Made by a program: the position numbers and the translations under genes. A model generated the notes under the pieces. The model worked only from the letters and a program-made list of their open reading frames with translations. It ran no database searches and was not told where the DNA came from. A stretch of DNA of 64,000 nucleotides from Sorex araneus. Its lineage: Eukaryota > Chordata > Mammalia > Eulipotyphla > Soricidae. Each line of letters begins with the position of its first letter. Positions within the stretch are counted from its first letter, which is position 1. Below, in pieces: positions 53,985-64,000 of the stretch. The stretch covers positions 87,662,626 through 87,726,625 of the forward strand of contig NC_073305.1 of NCBI RefSeq assembly GCF_027595985.1, read 5' to 3'.

Positions 53985-54198
53985 TTTTTCATTTATTTAT
54001 TTATTTATTTATTTGTTTGTTTATTTATTTATTTGCTTTTTGGGTAACACCCAGCGATGCACAGGGATCACTCCTGGCTCTGCACTCAGGAATCACTCCT
54101 GGTGGTGCTCAGGGGACCATATGGGATGCTGGGAATCGAACCCGGGTCAGCCTCGTGCAAGGCAAATGCCCTACCCGCTGTGCTATCACTCCAGCCCC
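53985..54198 (-). mobile_element. SOR-type SINE with (ATTT)n tail and 16-bp target-site duplication
   Basis: 'aagtcattacttttct' at 53969-53984 and 54199-54214. The tail has become (ATTT)n at 53991-54034. Confidence 0.96.
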
Positions 54199-54451
54199 AA
54201 GTCATTACTTTTCTGATAGCATGTGGGCTTACTCAAAGTGACCCTGCAACAGGATGACTTTCAATTTGGAATAGGAAGACAAAGTCATACACATTTTTTA
54301 TTTGTTTTTTTGCTTATTTGCTTATTGTTTTTTGAAATAAATAGTGTTTTCACTTATTTCAGATAAATATCTGGAAACTGCTAGATCATATAGTAGTTCT
54401 GTTTTTGACCTTTTTGAAAGTTCCAAATTGTTTTCCATAATGACTGCATTA

Positions 54452-54697
54452 AGGCTGGAGCGATAGCACAGTGAGTAGGGCATTCACCTTGCACATGGCT
54501 GACTCGGCTTCGACTCCTCCGCCCCTCTCGGAGAGCTCGGCAAGCTACCCAGAGTATCTCGCCTGCACGGCAGAGCCTGGCAAGCTCCCCGTGACATATT
54601 CAATATGCCAAAAACAGTAACAACAAGTCTCACAATGGAGCTGTTACTGGTGCCTGCTCGAGCAAATCAATGAGCAATGGGATGACAGTGACAGTGC
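54452..54697 (+). mobile_element. RTE-tailed SINE, reference copy
   Basis: Head 'ggctggagcgatagcacagt' and 'gcacatggctgactcggctt' are those of the SOR SINE up to the B box. The body then differs: 'cctccgcccctctcggagag', 'tatctcgcctgcacggcaga', 'aatatgccaaaaacagtaac'. The tail 'gagctgttactggtgcctgc', 'tcgagcaaatcaatgagcaa', 'tgggatgacagtgacagtg' is the RTE 3' end. There is no poly-A; the end is a (CAGTGA)n run. Confidence 0.92.
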
Positions 54698-54702
54698 TTT
54701 TT

Positions 54703-54865
54703 GCTTATCTTAGGGCCACAACCAGCAGTGCTCAGGGCTTACGCCTGGCTCTGACTTTAGGGGTCACTCTTGGTGGAGCTGTGGGATCACATGCGGTGCC
54801 GGGGATCAAACTAGGTTGGCAATAAGCAAGGCAAGCACCCTACCCACTGCATCATCTCTCTAGCC
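54703..54865 (-). mobile_element. Old SOR-type SINE
   Basis: 'gggccacaaccagcagtgct', 'ccggggatcaaactaggttg', 'gcatcatctctctagcc'. Confidence 0.75.
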
Positions 54866-55256
54866 AAAAACACATTCCTCTTATTGAAGGCAGGGGATGT
54901 CTCGTTCTAAACGAGCATCAGCACTTTCTGAAGGCCTCCATGAAAGTCAGCCCTTCACCACACAAAGATGCCCCAGAGCTAAGGGGGCCTGAGAGTATTC
55001 AATCTCTGGCTGCCTTTTCTGCCTTCCACCTCCTGCCCTCAGAACCGAAGTTTGAGGAACTGCTGAAGAGGTAATCTGGGAGGAAGAATAAAACAAAACA
55101 CCTTGTTCCAAGTCAAAAGCACTTGCCAAAACTTTACCTGCTACACAGACCATATATTCATGTTAGTGATTCCAAGTCCTGAGAAGTGGGCAGGGCGGGA
55201 AAGGCTGCTGCTCTGTATTCTCAAGGTCGGTCAACATTTATCTATTTATTCTTGAG

Positions 55257-55491
55257 TTCTGGGTAGGACGTTTGCCTTGCAAGCGGCCGACCCAGGTTCA
55301 ATTCCTCTGCCCCTCTCAGAGAGCCCGGCAAGCCACTGAGAGTATCTGGCCCACACGGCAGAGCCTGGCAAGCTACCGGTGGCATATTTGCTATGCCAAA
55401 AACACTAACAACAAGTCTCACAATGGAGACATTACTGGTGCCTGCTCGAGCAAATCGATGAGCAACGGGATGACAGTGACAGTGACAGTGA
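55257..55491 (+). mobile_element. RTE-tailed SINE, slightly 5'-truncated
   Basis: Starts within the A-box end 'tgggtaggacgtttgccttg'. Complete body and a tail of three CAGTGA units. Confidence 0.9.
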
Positions 55492-55497
55492 TTCTTG

Positions 55498-55665
55498 AAT
55501 TTGGGGGGCCATGCCCGGCTGTGCTCAGGGCTCCTCCTGATCTGTGCTCAGAAGTCACTCTAGGTGGTGCTCAGGGGGTCTTACGGTGCTGAGGATCTGA
55601 GGATCGAAGTGGGGTTGGCCTCATGCAAGGCAGGTGACTCCACACTGACCCCTGGCTCTCTCCCT
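55498..55665 (-). mobile_element. Old SOR-type SINE
   Basis: 'ttggggggccatgcccggct', 'gtgctcagaagtcactctag'. Confidence 0.65.
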
Positions 55666-57081
55666 GACATTTCTCTGCATCATATGCCTCACTGACATGC
55701 AGTGAGGGACACCGTTAAATGATGGGGTGAATTTAGTGGGACACTGGGTATCCCATAAAATTAATCAATTGTCTTTAATGTCCCTTCTAGTTCTAACATT
55801 CTACCGTTTTTCATAAGACATTCTGATGAAATTGCTTTTTTCCCCCCTTTTTTAAAGTGAAATGACACTATATATCGATTATCTCATTCATTCACTTAGT
55901 TAATAAGCCCCTCCGCTGAGTGTTGTTGGGTATCCAAAGACGATCCAATTCAACCCTTGCCCTAGAGGATACTGCCATCCAAAACAGAAAATAGCTATTT
56001 ATTTGCAAACACAACAACCTTTTGTGCAAAATGACTATGGTTATAAAAGAGGGGCAGACACAGATGTCGAGAGGAGGGAGCGATTCCAGGGGGGACTCTG
56101 GGACTCTTTCTGAAGAGAAGGCATCAGTGGGCCATTCACTCTAACCCAGAAAGACTGTGAGTATAGTGGTCACTCCCAATGGTATTGGTGAGACCATGTG
56201 TGGTGAGGGTTGAATTTAGGGCCTCTACACTTGAGCCACATCTCAAGCCTGGTTTCAAAGACTTTCTTGAGTTTCTGATCTTGCCAGGACAGATGCCAGC
56301 ACCTCGAAAAGCAAACACAGGGAAACACAGGACCAATCCTTGCCCCGAGGGAGCTGCCAAGCCAGAAACAGATGTGCAGCTAATTCCGTTCCTAACCCAG
56401 ATCACAGCTGCAGAAGGAAGAGAAGATCAAAGGGACAGGGAGGAGGGAAATGATTCAGGGGTCTGAGGCAGAATCCCGCCTCGAGAGATAAGCCTTCTGA
56501 CAGAGCACATCCACAACTGCATACTGGGGAGATGCCAGGACACAGAGCCAGGAAGGGTACTAAGTGTGTGGGGGGGACACTGGAGAGCCTAGGGGGGGGG
56601 CGGGCAATGGGAGCTGTTCTTTAAAAGGATGAGTCTGGCGGCATCCTGAAAAGGACAAGATTGACAGGAAAAACTCAAAGGCAGAACAAGGGAGACAATT
56701 CCCTCGGGGAGGGGCCAGCAGGACACAGGCAGTGGACCACTAGAGTCACAGGCCCTGTGTGAGCTGCTTAGCTGGAGAGGCTATCGGATGTCGGGCTCTG
56801 ATGCTTGGAGAGGAGGCAAGGGTCAGAGAGGAGGGAAAGCAGAGCCTCAGGCTGGGGCTCTGGGAATCCCTCGCCAGGACAGAAACGGGGAAGGAACGAA
56901 AAGAGTCAGCGGGGGAGTGAAACGAAAGCAGTCAGTGGTGTCAGAGGTGCTGAGACTGAGGTGACTGGAAAGAAAGTGGGAGGAAATCTCGCCAAGTACA
57001 AGCCTGTGAATGAACTCTGCAGGCAGGAGGGCTGCAGTCAGAGCTCAGAGACCTCTGAACACTGTAAAAGTTGGAGCCGAC

Positions 57082-57325
57082 CTGGGGCTGGAGCAATAGC
57101 ACAGCAGGGAGGGCGGAAAACAGTAACAATAAGTCTCTCAATGAGAGACGTTACTGGTGCCCGCTCGAACAAATCGATGAGCAACGGGATGACAGTGACA
57201 GTGACAGTGACGGACGACCAGGGTTCGAGTCCCCTGAGCACCACCAGGAGTAATTCCTGAGTGCAGAGCCAGGAGTAACCTCTGAGCATCGCTGGGTGTG
57301 ACCCAAAAAAGCTGGAAAAAAAAAA
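57082..57325 (+). mobile_element. Chimeric SINE: SOR head, RTE-type tail, SOR 3' body
   Basis: 'ctggggctggagcaatagca' (SOR head) jumps at about 57115 to 'aaaacagtaacaataagtct' and the RTE tail with three CAGTGA units (to 57210). After 'cggacgaccagggttcgagt' it returns to SOR sequence 'cccctgagcaccaccaggag' and ends 'gtgtgacccaaaaaagc' with A-tail. Confidence 0.85.
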
Positions 57326-57419
57326 GTTGGAGCCAACCTTGAGGGCACAGAAACTGGGCATGGGATGGGGGATAGTACAGAGGAAAAAGAAGAAAGTCTC
57401 AGCAATTATCTGTTTGTCT

Positions 57420-57540
57420 TTTGGAGCCAAGGAGGGAGATACATGTGGCAGGGCTCTGAGAGTACTCCCAGCACTGTGCTCAGGGGGCTATGTGGTGCTA
57501 GGGATTGAACCTGGGCCCCCTGCAATGCAAGCATAAGGCC
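57420..57540 (-). mobile_element. Old SOR-type SINE fragment
   Basis: 'agcactgtgctcagggggct', 'tgctagggattgaacctggg'. Confidence 0.6.
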
Positions 57541-57599
57541 AGTAGGGCCCTCGGTGACTATGGGGATGGAAGGAGGAGAAAAGCCATTTGTCTGCAAAC

Positions 57600-57760
57600 A
57601 TAAGCAGTGAGGGATTTCTTGAGTCCAGAGAGATTCCACTAACATTTGAAATATGATGGTGGGAAGGTGTAATGGTGGTAGGATTGGTGTTGGAATATTA
57701 ATGTGATAAATCACTGTGTACAACTTTATAAAAATTAAATTAAATTAAAAATATATATAT
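57600..57760 (+). mobile_element. L1-like 3' tail, GGTGG subfamily
   Basis: 'gatggtgggaaggtgtaatg', 'ggattggtgttggaatatta', A-rich end. Matches 58500-58650 and, inverted, 61895-62040. Confidence 0.6.
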
Positions 57761-58003
57761 TCCATTGTTGAAAAACTCAGGTATGTGGGTTTTGTGACCG
57801 AAATTCTAGGCTCTCACCGAAATCTCCAGGATAGGAGGTGACCCCATCTTCTAGGAGCTGGCAGTCACGCCCGTGAACTGCTCTGGCTCCACATAAGCTC
57901 ACTAACCAGTCATGATTCAGAAGCTCAAAATAAATATCGAAAGAGATCAGCAGGCTGCAGAGATGCTTCTGGATCCCAAAGTCACCATCCCAGTCAAAAT
58001 TTT

Positions 58004-58180
58004 TTTTTTTGCTTTTTTTTTGGGGTCACACCCGGCGATGCACAGGGGTTACTCCTGGCTCTGCACTCAGGAATTACTCCTGGCGGTGCTCAGGGGACCA
58101 TATGGGATGCTGGGATTTGAACCCGGGTCAGCCGCATGCAAGGCAAACGCCCTACCCGCTGTGCTATCACTCCAGCCCCC
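58004..58180 (-). mobile_element. SOR-type SINE with 13-bp target-site duplication
   Basis: 'cagtcaaaatttt' at 57991-58003 and 58181-58193. Very close to consensus, so recent. Confidence 0.95.
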
Positions 58181-58499
58181 CAGTCAAAATTTTAACTCCA
58201 GCCGTATCACCCCATTCAAAACTTTAGAGTTCCTGGAGCAACATCTCATTCTGTACACAACTGATACACCAGGAGTGGCACACCACACTGGGTGGGATGT
58301 AAAGTAGAAGGCAACCAATCTTAAGAAAATATTAACACACAAGGGTTAACTGGTAGCAACATGTTAGTAATCTCTTCTACAAGGGCTTAATGGCCCCAGG
58401 GTGAGATACAACAACAATCTTCACATACTTTCTTCTAAAGAAATCTTTTTTGACCATTTTTAGTGACTTATTCATAACAAGCAATACAAAAGAAATCAC

Positions 58500-58650
58500 T
58501 TAAGGCCTGCTATTGGGGCAGATTTGGGTGGTGGTTGGGAAAATTGGAAATAATGGTGGTGGGAAGATGTAATGGTGGTGGAATTGCTATTGGAATATTG
58601 AATGTAATCAATCATGAGACACTTTATAAAAATAAATTTTAAAAAAAAGA
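58500..58650 (+). mobile_element. L1-like 3' tail, GGTGG subfamily
   Basis: 'ggtgggaagatgtaatggtg', 'ttgctattggaatattgaat', 'actttataaaaataaatttt'. It ends about 90 bp from a CILK1 exon. Confidence 0.6.
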
Positions 58651-58740
58651 GGGAGATTCCAGGAGGAGCGGGATGATTGTTAGCTGTGCAAAGCAGGCAG
58701 AAGCAGCTGGCTTTGGCCCTTATTGGTTCCACAAAGTTAC

Positions 58741-58912
58741 CTTTTTCGGTGTCCCCAACACTTGGCAAATTTTGAAGATGGTGTCAATTTCGCTGGCCCC
58801 AGGGAAGAGAGGCCTGAGGGTGTACACTTCAGCCATGATGCAGCCTACGGCCCAGATATCAATGGGGGAGCTATAGTTGGTGGACCTCAGGAGCACTTCC
58901 GGGGCCCGGTAC
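58741..58912 (-). CDS. CILK1: CILK1 exon: kinase C-lobe (residues 164-221)
   Basis: This 172-nt exon encodes YRAPEVLL (the APE motif), then [19 protein letters not shown] and [13 protein letters not shown], all standard CMGC kinase subdomains VIII to X. The acceptor is 'tctccag' and the donor 'gtaact'. It is nearly identical to human, with Ile for Val in DIWAVG. Confidence 0.97.
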
Positions 58913-59204
58913 CTGGAGAGACAAGGGTGGCCACAAGTTACCGCCTTCAGCTGTTGGAAATCAAGCCAAGTAACACAACCAATTCTCAGGAAGAGAGTTC
59001 ACATATTTCTCTGCTGTCTCTAGTTTGGCACCCCATGAGCATTTGCAAAGACAGGGCAACTGCTGTAGCTGGTGGGACACAGCCCTTCACCATTTCACAA
59101 TGTTTTCTACTGAGGAAGATTTCTCTAGGTCTTTTTAATTTTTCTCTTTGCAAACCTGTTTGAGAAACACAGAAGTGTGTGCAACTGCAACCGAAAGGGG
59201 GCTG

Positions 59205-59299
<95 letters not shown>

Positions 59300-59391
59300 G
59301 AAGGGAGAGAGGAGGGAGAGAAAGAGAGAGGAAGGGAGAGACAGAAGGATGGAGAGGGAGAGAGAGGGAGGGAGGCAGAGAGAGAGAGGGG
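59205..59391. repeat. Long (GA)n microsatellite
   Basis: Nearly pure GA for about 90 bp, then GGGAGA/GGAGG variants. It begins at 'ggggctggagaga', a SINE head start. Confidence 0.96.
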
Positions 59392-59411
59392 GTGTTTAAA
59401 AAGGGAAAGAG

Positions 59412-59580
59412 AGGGGCTGGATAGACAGTACAGTGGATAAGGGGCTTGCCTGAGGTGTTTCTGTCACAGGTTTGAGTCCCAGCACCGCCAGGAGTGATCC
59501 CTGAGCAAAGGCAAGAGTAAGCCCTGAGCACAGTTAGGTGTGGCCCCAAACTCAAAAATAAATAAATAAAAATTAAAAAG
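59412..59580 (+). mobile_element. SOR-type SINE
   Basis: 'gaggggctggatagacagta', 'ggtttgagtcccagcaccgc', tail '(aaat)n'. Confidence 0.8.
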
Positions 59581-59849
59581 GAGAGAAAAAAATAAAGCTT
59601 GTTGTCTGTAGGCTTTTTTTTTTTTTTTTGTCATAGGCAACTACTTCAATCAAATTGTTAGGGTCTGAAAGTTTTTTGTTTTTTTTTGTTCTGCCACATC
59701 TCACAGTGTTTTGGGGCACTATGTTGGTGGAGGTGGGTCCATGGAATTGAGGGCAGGGTCCATGGGTGCAGGGGACCCACCTGCCGCTCCTATATGCATG
59801 TAAAACATGTGCTCCCATTCTTTTCAGCCATTTTTCTGGCTCTTAAGTT

Positions 59850-60033
59850 TTTTTTTTTGTTTTTTTTTTTTTTTGGTCACACCCAGTGATGCTCAGGGGT
59901 TACTCTTGGCTCTGCACTCAGGAATCACTCCTGGTGGTGCTTGGGGGGCCATATGGGATGCTGGGGCTCGAACCCAGGTTGGCTGCATGCAAGGCAAATG
60001 CCCTACCCACTGTACTATTCCTCTGGCCCCATT
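59850..60033 (-). mobile_element. SOR-type SINE
   Basis: T-rich start, 'ggtcacacccagtgatgctc', 'ttcctctggcccc' end. Flanks 'tggctcttaagttttt' and 'tggctctcaagtttt' suggest a target-site duplication. Confidence 0.92.
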
Positions 60034-60189
60034 TGGCTCTCAAGTTTTGACGATACAATTAATTCAGTGTTTAAGTCTTGGGCGAAACTTTTACACAACT
60101 ATCTTAGGAAATACTTTTCATGACTATCTGTATATAAAATATATTTACATTATGGAAAATCAAAATGGACTTCTTTCTTATTTTCAATT

Positions 60190-60348
60190 TGATTTGGGGT
60201 TCTGGGGTCACACCCAGAAGTGCTCAGGGTTTACTCTTGGATCTGTACTTTGGTATTCAAAGGACCACGGGCAGTTTTGGGGGTAGAACCAGAATTGGCC
60301 TTGTGCAAGGCAAGTGCTTTATCCCTGTACTATCTCTCTGGTCCCCTG
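60190..60348 (-). mobile_element. Old SOR-type SINE
   Basis: 'ctggggtcacacccagaagt', 'tactatctctctggtcccc'. Confidence 0.65.
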
Positions 60349-60526
60349 GGAAATAATTTAAAATACAACTTTTAACTTTGTACAATGCCAACTTCTCTCC
60401 AAACATGTGTCTTAAACAACTGTTTCTCTTAGTGAAAACTTCTCTTGGTTTTATGATAGCAACACTACCCTCTCAGTATAATGCCTATTTTTTTCCCCAA
60501 AAAAAGAGATAAGGAGAAAGTAGTCA

Positions 60527-60793
<267 letters not shown>

Positions 60794-60861
60794 TCAAAAG
60801 TAGATTTTCAGAATTTCCTTTTCTAAGAGAGAGACTTCTCTTATTTATTCATTGATTGATT

Positions 60862-61032
60862 GATTGGGGGTAGTGGGGAAGAGTCACACCCAGCTATGTG
60901 CAGGGCTTCTTCCTGGGATGATACTCAGGGGTCAGTCTTGGCAGGGCTCAGGGGACCACATGAGGTGCCAGGGAGATAATGTGAGTTGGTGCAAAGCAAT
61001 CGCCTTACCCACTATACTATCTCTTTGGAGAC
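60862..61032 (-). mobile_element. Old SOR-type SINE
   Basis: 'agtcacacccagctatgtgc', 'gggaccacatgaggtgccag'. Confidence 0.65.
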
Positions 61033-61339
61033 TGTTTAAAAAAAAGTTTTAGGAGCCAGAGTGATAGTCCAGTGGGTAAAGCACTTGAGTACTGTGGGAA
61101 TGATCCCTAAATGAAGTGCCAGGAGTTAGCCTGAGCACCACTGGGTGTTGCATCCCTAAGTTTTTTAATGATATAATTTACAGAGGTACCACAATTTACG
61201 AAGATGCTCACATCAGTGTTTCAGACTTACAGGGTTCCAGCTCCAATCCCACTACCAGTGTCAATATCCTGTCAATATCCTATCTTTCACAATGTCCCCA
61301 AATTCCTTCCCCCTGAGCCTGTCTCCTTTTTTATGTTTG

Positions 61340-61490
61340 TTTTCTGGGCCATACCCAACACTGCTTAGGGGTTACTCCTGGCTCTGCATTCAGGAACTAA
61401 TTCTGGCAGTGGGATACCAGGGACTGAACCTGGGTCAACCATATGCAAGCAAGAGCCTTGCCCGCTGTACTGTCTCCCTGGCCCCAGCCT
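61340..61490 (-). mobile_element. SOR-type SINE, diverged
   Basis: 'ctgggccatacccaacactg', 'gggactgaacctgggtcaac', 'ctgtctccctggcccc'. Confidence 0.75.
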
Positions 61491-61526
61491 GTCTCCTTGA
61501 CAGGCACACTATGAAAACGCCTTTTA

Positions 61527-61721
61527 TTTGTTTGTTTGTTTGTTTGTTTTTTATTTTGCTTTTGAGGTCACACCCAGCAATGCACAGGGGTTACTCCTGG
61601 CTCTGCACTCAGGAATTACTCCTGGCGGTGCTCAGGGGACCATATGGGATGCTGGGAATCGAACCCGGATCGGCCGCGTGCAAGGCAAACACCCTACCTG
61701 CTGTACTATCGCTCCAGCCCC
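61527..61721 (-). mobile_element. SOR-type SINE with target-site duplication
   Basis: 'tgaaaacgcctttta' at 61512-61526 and 'tgaaaacacctttta' at 61722-61736 (one mismatch). Tail expanded to (TTTG)n. Confidence 0.95.
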
Positions 61722-61894
61722 TGAAAACACCTTTTAAAATGCCTAACGTCAGTTCTTGTCTAAGATAACTAGGGAAGAAGGACTGTCACTCAAGGAAGAG
61801 AGGTCACATCCAGTCAAGTCAGCCAGAGGAACATGAGATTCACACCATTTTCACACCATTTCAAGAGGGAGTTCAAGGGCATTCCCCTGCTTTT

Positions 61895-62040
61895 TAAAAA
61901 ATTATACTTTTTATTTTATAAGTTAGCTCACAATATTTGATTACATTTAGTATCCAAACCCCAATCCCACCACCATTACATCTTCTCACCACCAAATTCG
62001 GGATGTTTCCATCCCAAGCCCCAATCCCTGTCCCAAAACA
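61895..62040 (-). mobile_element. L1-like 3' tail, inverted, GGTGG subfamily
   Basis: 'tttttattttataagttagc', 'atccaaaccccaatcccacc', 'accattacatcttctcacca'. Confidence 0.6.
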
Positions 62041-62629
62041 CAACCAAAAGAATATATTTTGTATTGTCTGTTATGAAGAACTGCTGAACATGCTTACAAA
62101 AAAGTTTTCATATAAAGAAACAGTGTGAACATTGTTCTATTTTGGCAGGAGCCATTAAGACATTCTATAGGGTATCACTAACATGTTGTTAAAGTTTGGG
62201 TGATGTGAGTTTTGGTGTATATGTCTGAAAATATGTATATATGCGTATTTTCCCCCTATGATTTGTTGCCTACTGTGTGACACCTATCAAATACGGTGTG
62301 GCAATTATGGAGAATGGGTAGGGAGAGTCTTATGATGTGTCACGCGACCAAGAAAGCGGCCCAGGAATATGTTCAGTCATATGTGAGACTCGGCCCAGGA
62401 GATTGGGGAGTGGCCTGGAGTGTGGCAGTGGTTGGGTTGTGGAGATCAGCTGCCGGGGTGGGGCTGGGTCCCTTGGGCGGGGAGGACCCTGACCTCCCCC
62501 CTCTGGAAGGGCGTCCCCTTTTCTTAGTTATCTCCAGCTGAAAACATCGTGGACTCACTCTCAGATACTTCGAGAAGGCCCACAATCACGTAACATTTAT
62601 CATAATCAAAATTATATATATTATTAATT

Positions 62630-62712
62630 TTTTTTCTGGGTGGCAGCAGGAATGGAACCCAGGTGTTCTACATTCAAGACATGTGTTTGCCCCTGAATTA
62701 CATCCCCACACA
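62630..62712 (-). mobile_element. Short tRNA-derived SINE-like element, inverted
   Basis: 'gaatggaacccaggtgttct', 'cctgaattacatccccacac', like 40605-40700. Confidence 0.45.
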
Positions 62713-63424
62713 TCAGATTTTATTTTTAACCTCTTACTGTGCCTAATTTGATTTATAATTAATATAATCAACATAATATTTATAATTAATATAATTAATT
62801 AATAATTAATTTAATCAAAATTAATATAAATCAATTATATAAATAAATCAAACTATCACATGCACGTATAACTACAAAAGAGCAGTGTGAGTGGAGGCTT
62901 CACTCTCCCCAGTTTCAGGGGTGTTTCAGCCGTCCCCAGGGGTGGTAAGGGGGCTCAAACATATATCCTCAGAGATAGCAGAGAATCACCATCATCTCAG
63001 GGGCACAGACCACCCACACCACAGCAGAAACAATTGCAAACGGATGCTGAAGAAACAAGGGGCAAAAAAAGAAAAGAAAAAAGAAACAAGGGGGTGTGAG
63101 CACAGCAGGATACTACTCCAAGGCCTCCAGCACTGCTGTGTGGAACCTTGAAGGTCTCTGAGCATGGCTGGGCTGGGCTGGCCTGGGTAATTCCTGACAC
63201 CAAACAGTACCATATCCTCAGTTCTTGCATGAAACTGCAGGCCTCGTTGGCCAAGAATCACCAGGAGGGGCTTGCAGTCTGCCCAAGCATTGCTTGGCCG
63301 TCATTCCCCTGCAGACCCCAAACAAAAATCAAACAAGATATGTGCCCAGGGATGAGGCCCAGTGATAAAGGGCATGCCTAGCATACGACAGACCCTGAGT
63401 CTGATACAAGACCATTCTCTTTTT

Positions 63425-63572
63425 TGTTTTCAGGTCACACCCAGGAGTGCTCAAGGCTGACTCCTCACTCTGGTGCTGCCTGGGGAACCATCTGTAGTGC
63501 CAGGGATGGAACCTGGGTCGGCTGAATGCAAGGCAAGCTTTTATCCCTAGAGTGTCTCTCTGGCCTTACGGT
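63425..63572 (-). mobile_element. SOR-type SINE, diverged
   Basis: 'tcaggtcacacccaggagtg', 'gggatggaacctgggtcggc', 'gtgtctctctggcc'. Confidence 0.75.
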
Positions 63573-64000
63573 CATTCTCTTTCAAGAAGAAACGGGAGTT
63601 CTGAAGATGACCTACTCGTATCTGAAATTCTGGTGTATGTTTGCAACACAGGTTTAACTGTTAAGGGCTTGCTGCTTTGCCTAAGGAAGAAGTAAAGAAG
63701 AATATCTGTAGCTCACGTAGTGAAATGCAAAGATAACTCATCTGATGGGAAGCCCACCTCAGCTTCAGCAGAGCTTTGGGAGGCATGCAGGAGACAATCA
63801 GCATGCCAACCCTCCAAGGGCAACCAATGGGGTGCACGCAGGAAGCGATTAGCACGCTAACCCTCTGAGGGCACCCAGACCACCACCAGTCGGTGATCAA
63901 TGCCTCTGAAAGTCCACACCTTCCACTCACATGTGTGGAAAGTTCCCTTGGTTCTCCATCCCACTGGGAGGGCCAAAATGGGTCTGTGCTGCCATGCCAT

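Larger units (their letters stand above)
53678..58740 (-). other. CILK1: CILK1 intron
   Basis: The longest complete CILK1 intron in view. SINEs of both families and two L1-like tails (57600-57760, 58500-58650) are listed apart. 55680-57080 is free of recognised repeats and contains no exon I can identify. Confidence 0.85.

Overview
The window is mammalian nuclear DNA, most likely from a shrew (Sorex or a close relative). Two things point that way. The exons of two placental genes, GSTA4 and CILK1, are intact. The introns are packed with a tRNA-headed SINE whose 3' part reads 'catcccatatggtcccctga...gagccaggagtaacccctg...gtgtgacccaaaaag' followed by poly-A, which matches my memory of the SOR SINE of soricid shrews. 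The species call is an inference. The two genes and the 7SK RNA gene are read directly from sequence.

Layout. 1-5280 is repeat-rich intergenic DNA with an LTR-like end, LTR-like repeat, RTE retrotransposon pieces and SINEs. 5280-27250 is GSTA4 on the minus strand: all six coding exons are present and join to an uninterrupted 222-residue glutathione transferase. 27000-28480 is a CpG-rich promoter region. At 28540-28872, on the plus strand, is the 7SK small nuclear RNA gene (RN7SK) with its distal element, PSE, TATA box and T-run terminator. 28870-35960 is intergenic DNA with LTR-like repeats, a dead GAPDH retrocopy and an unusual 1.44-kb composite retroelement. 35965-64000 is the 3' nine coding exons of CILK1 (ICK) on the minus strand with a long 3' UTR; the exons for the kinase N-lobe lie beyond the right edge. 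The order GSTA4 - RN7SK - CILK1 is that of human 6p12, so this is the orthologous 7SK locus and not one of the many 7SK pseudogenes.

The genes are not functionally linked: GSTA4 detoxifies lipid aldehydes such as 4-hydroxynonenal, 7SK RNA holds P-TEFb inactive, and CILK1 is a ciliary kinase. The RNA and GSTA4 are transcribed divergently from one CpG-rich interval.

The most interesting material is in the mobile DNA. (1) An RTE-type LINE and a second SINE family end in the same sequence, which in the LINE is the end of its ORF; this SINE family shares its tRNA-like head with the A-tailed SOR SINE. So one head appears with two tails, suggesting two alternative LINE partners. (2) A 74-bp insertion made only of that shared tail has a perfect 12-bp target-site duplication. 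(3) A 1.44-kb non-coding element built of ~180-bp repeated units and an A-rich 3' end is flanked by a direct repeat, resembling an SVA-like or internally deleted L1 retroposon. (4) CILK1 has a 118-bp GC-AG intron. Reading was by eye; divergent repeat boundaries are good to about 10-20 bases.
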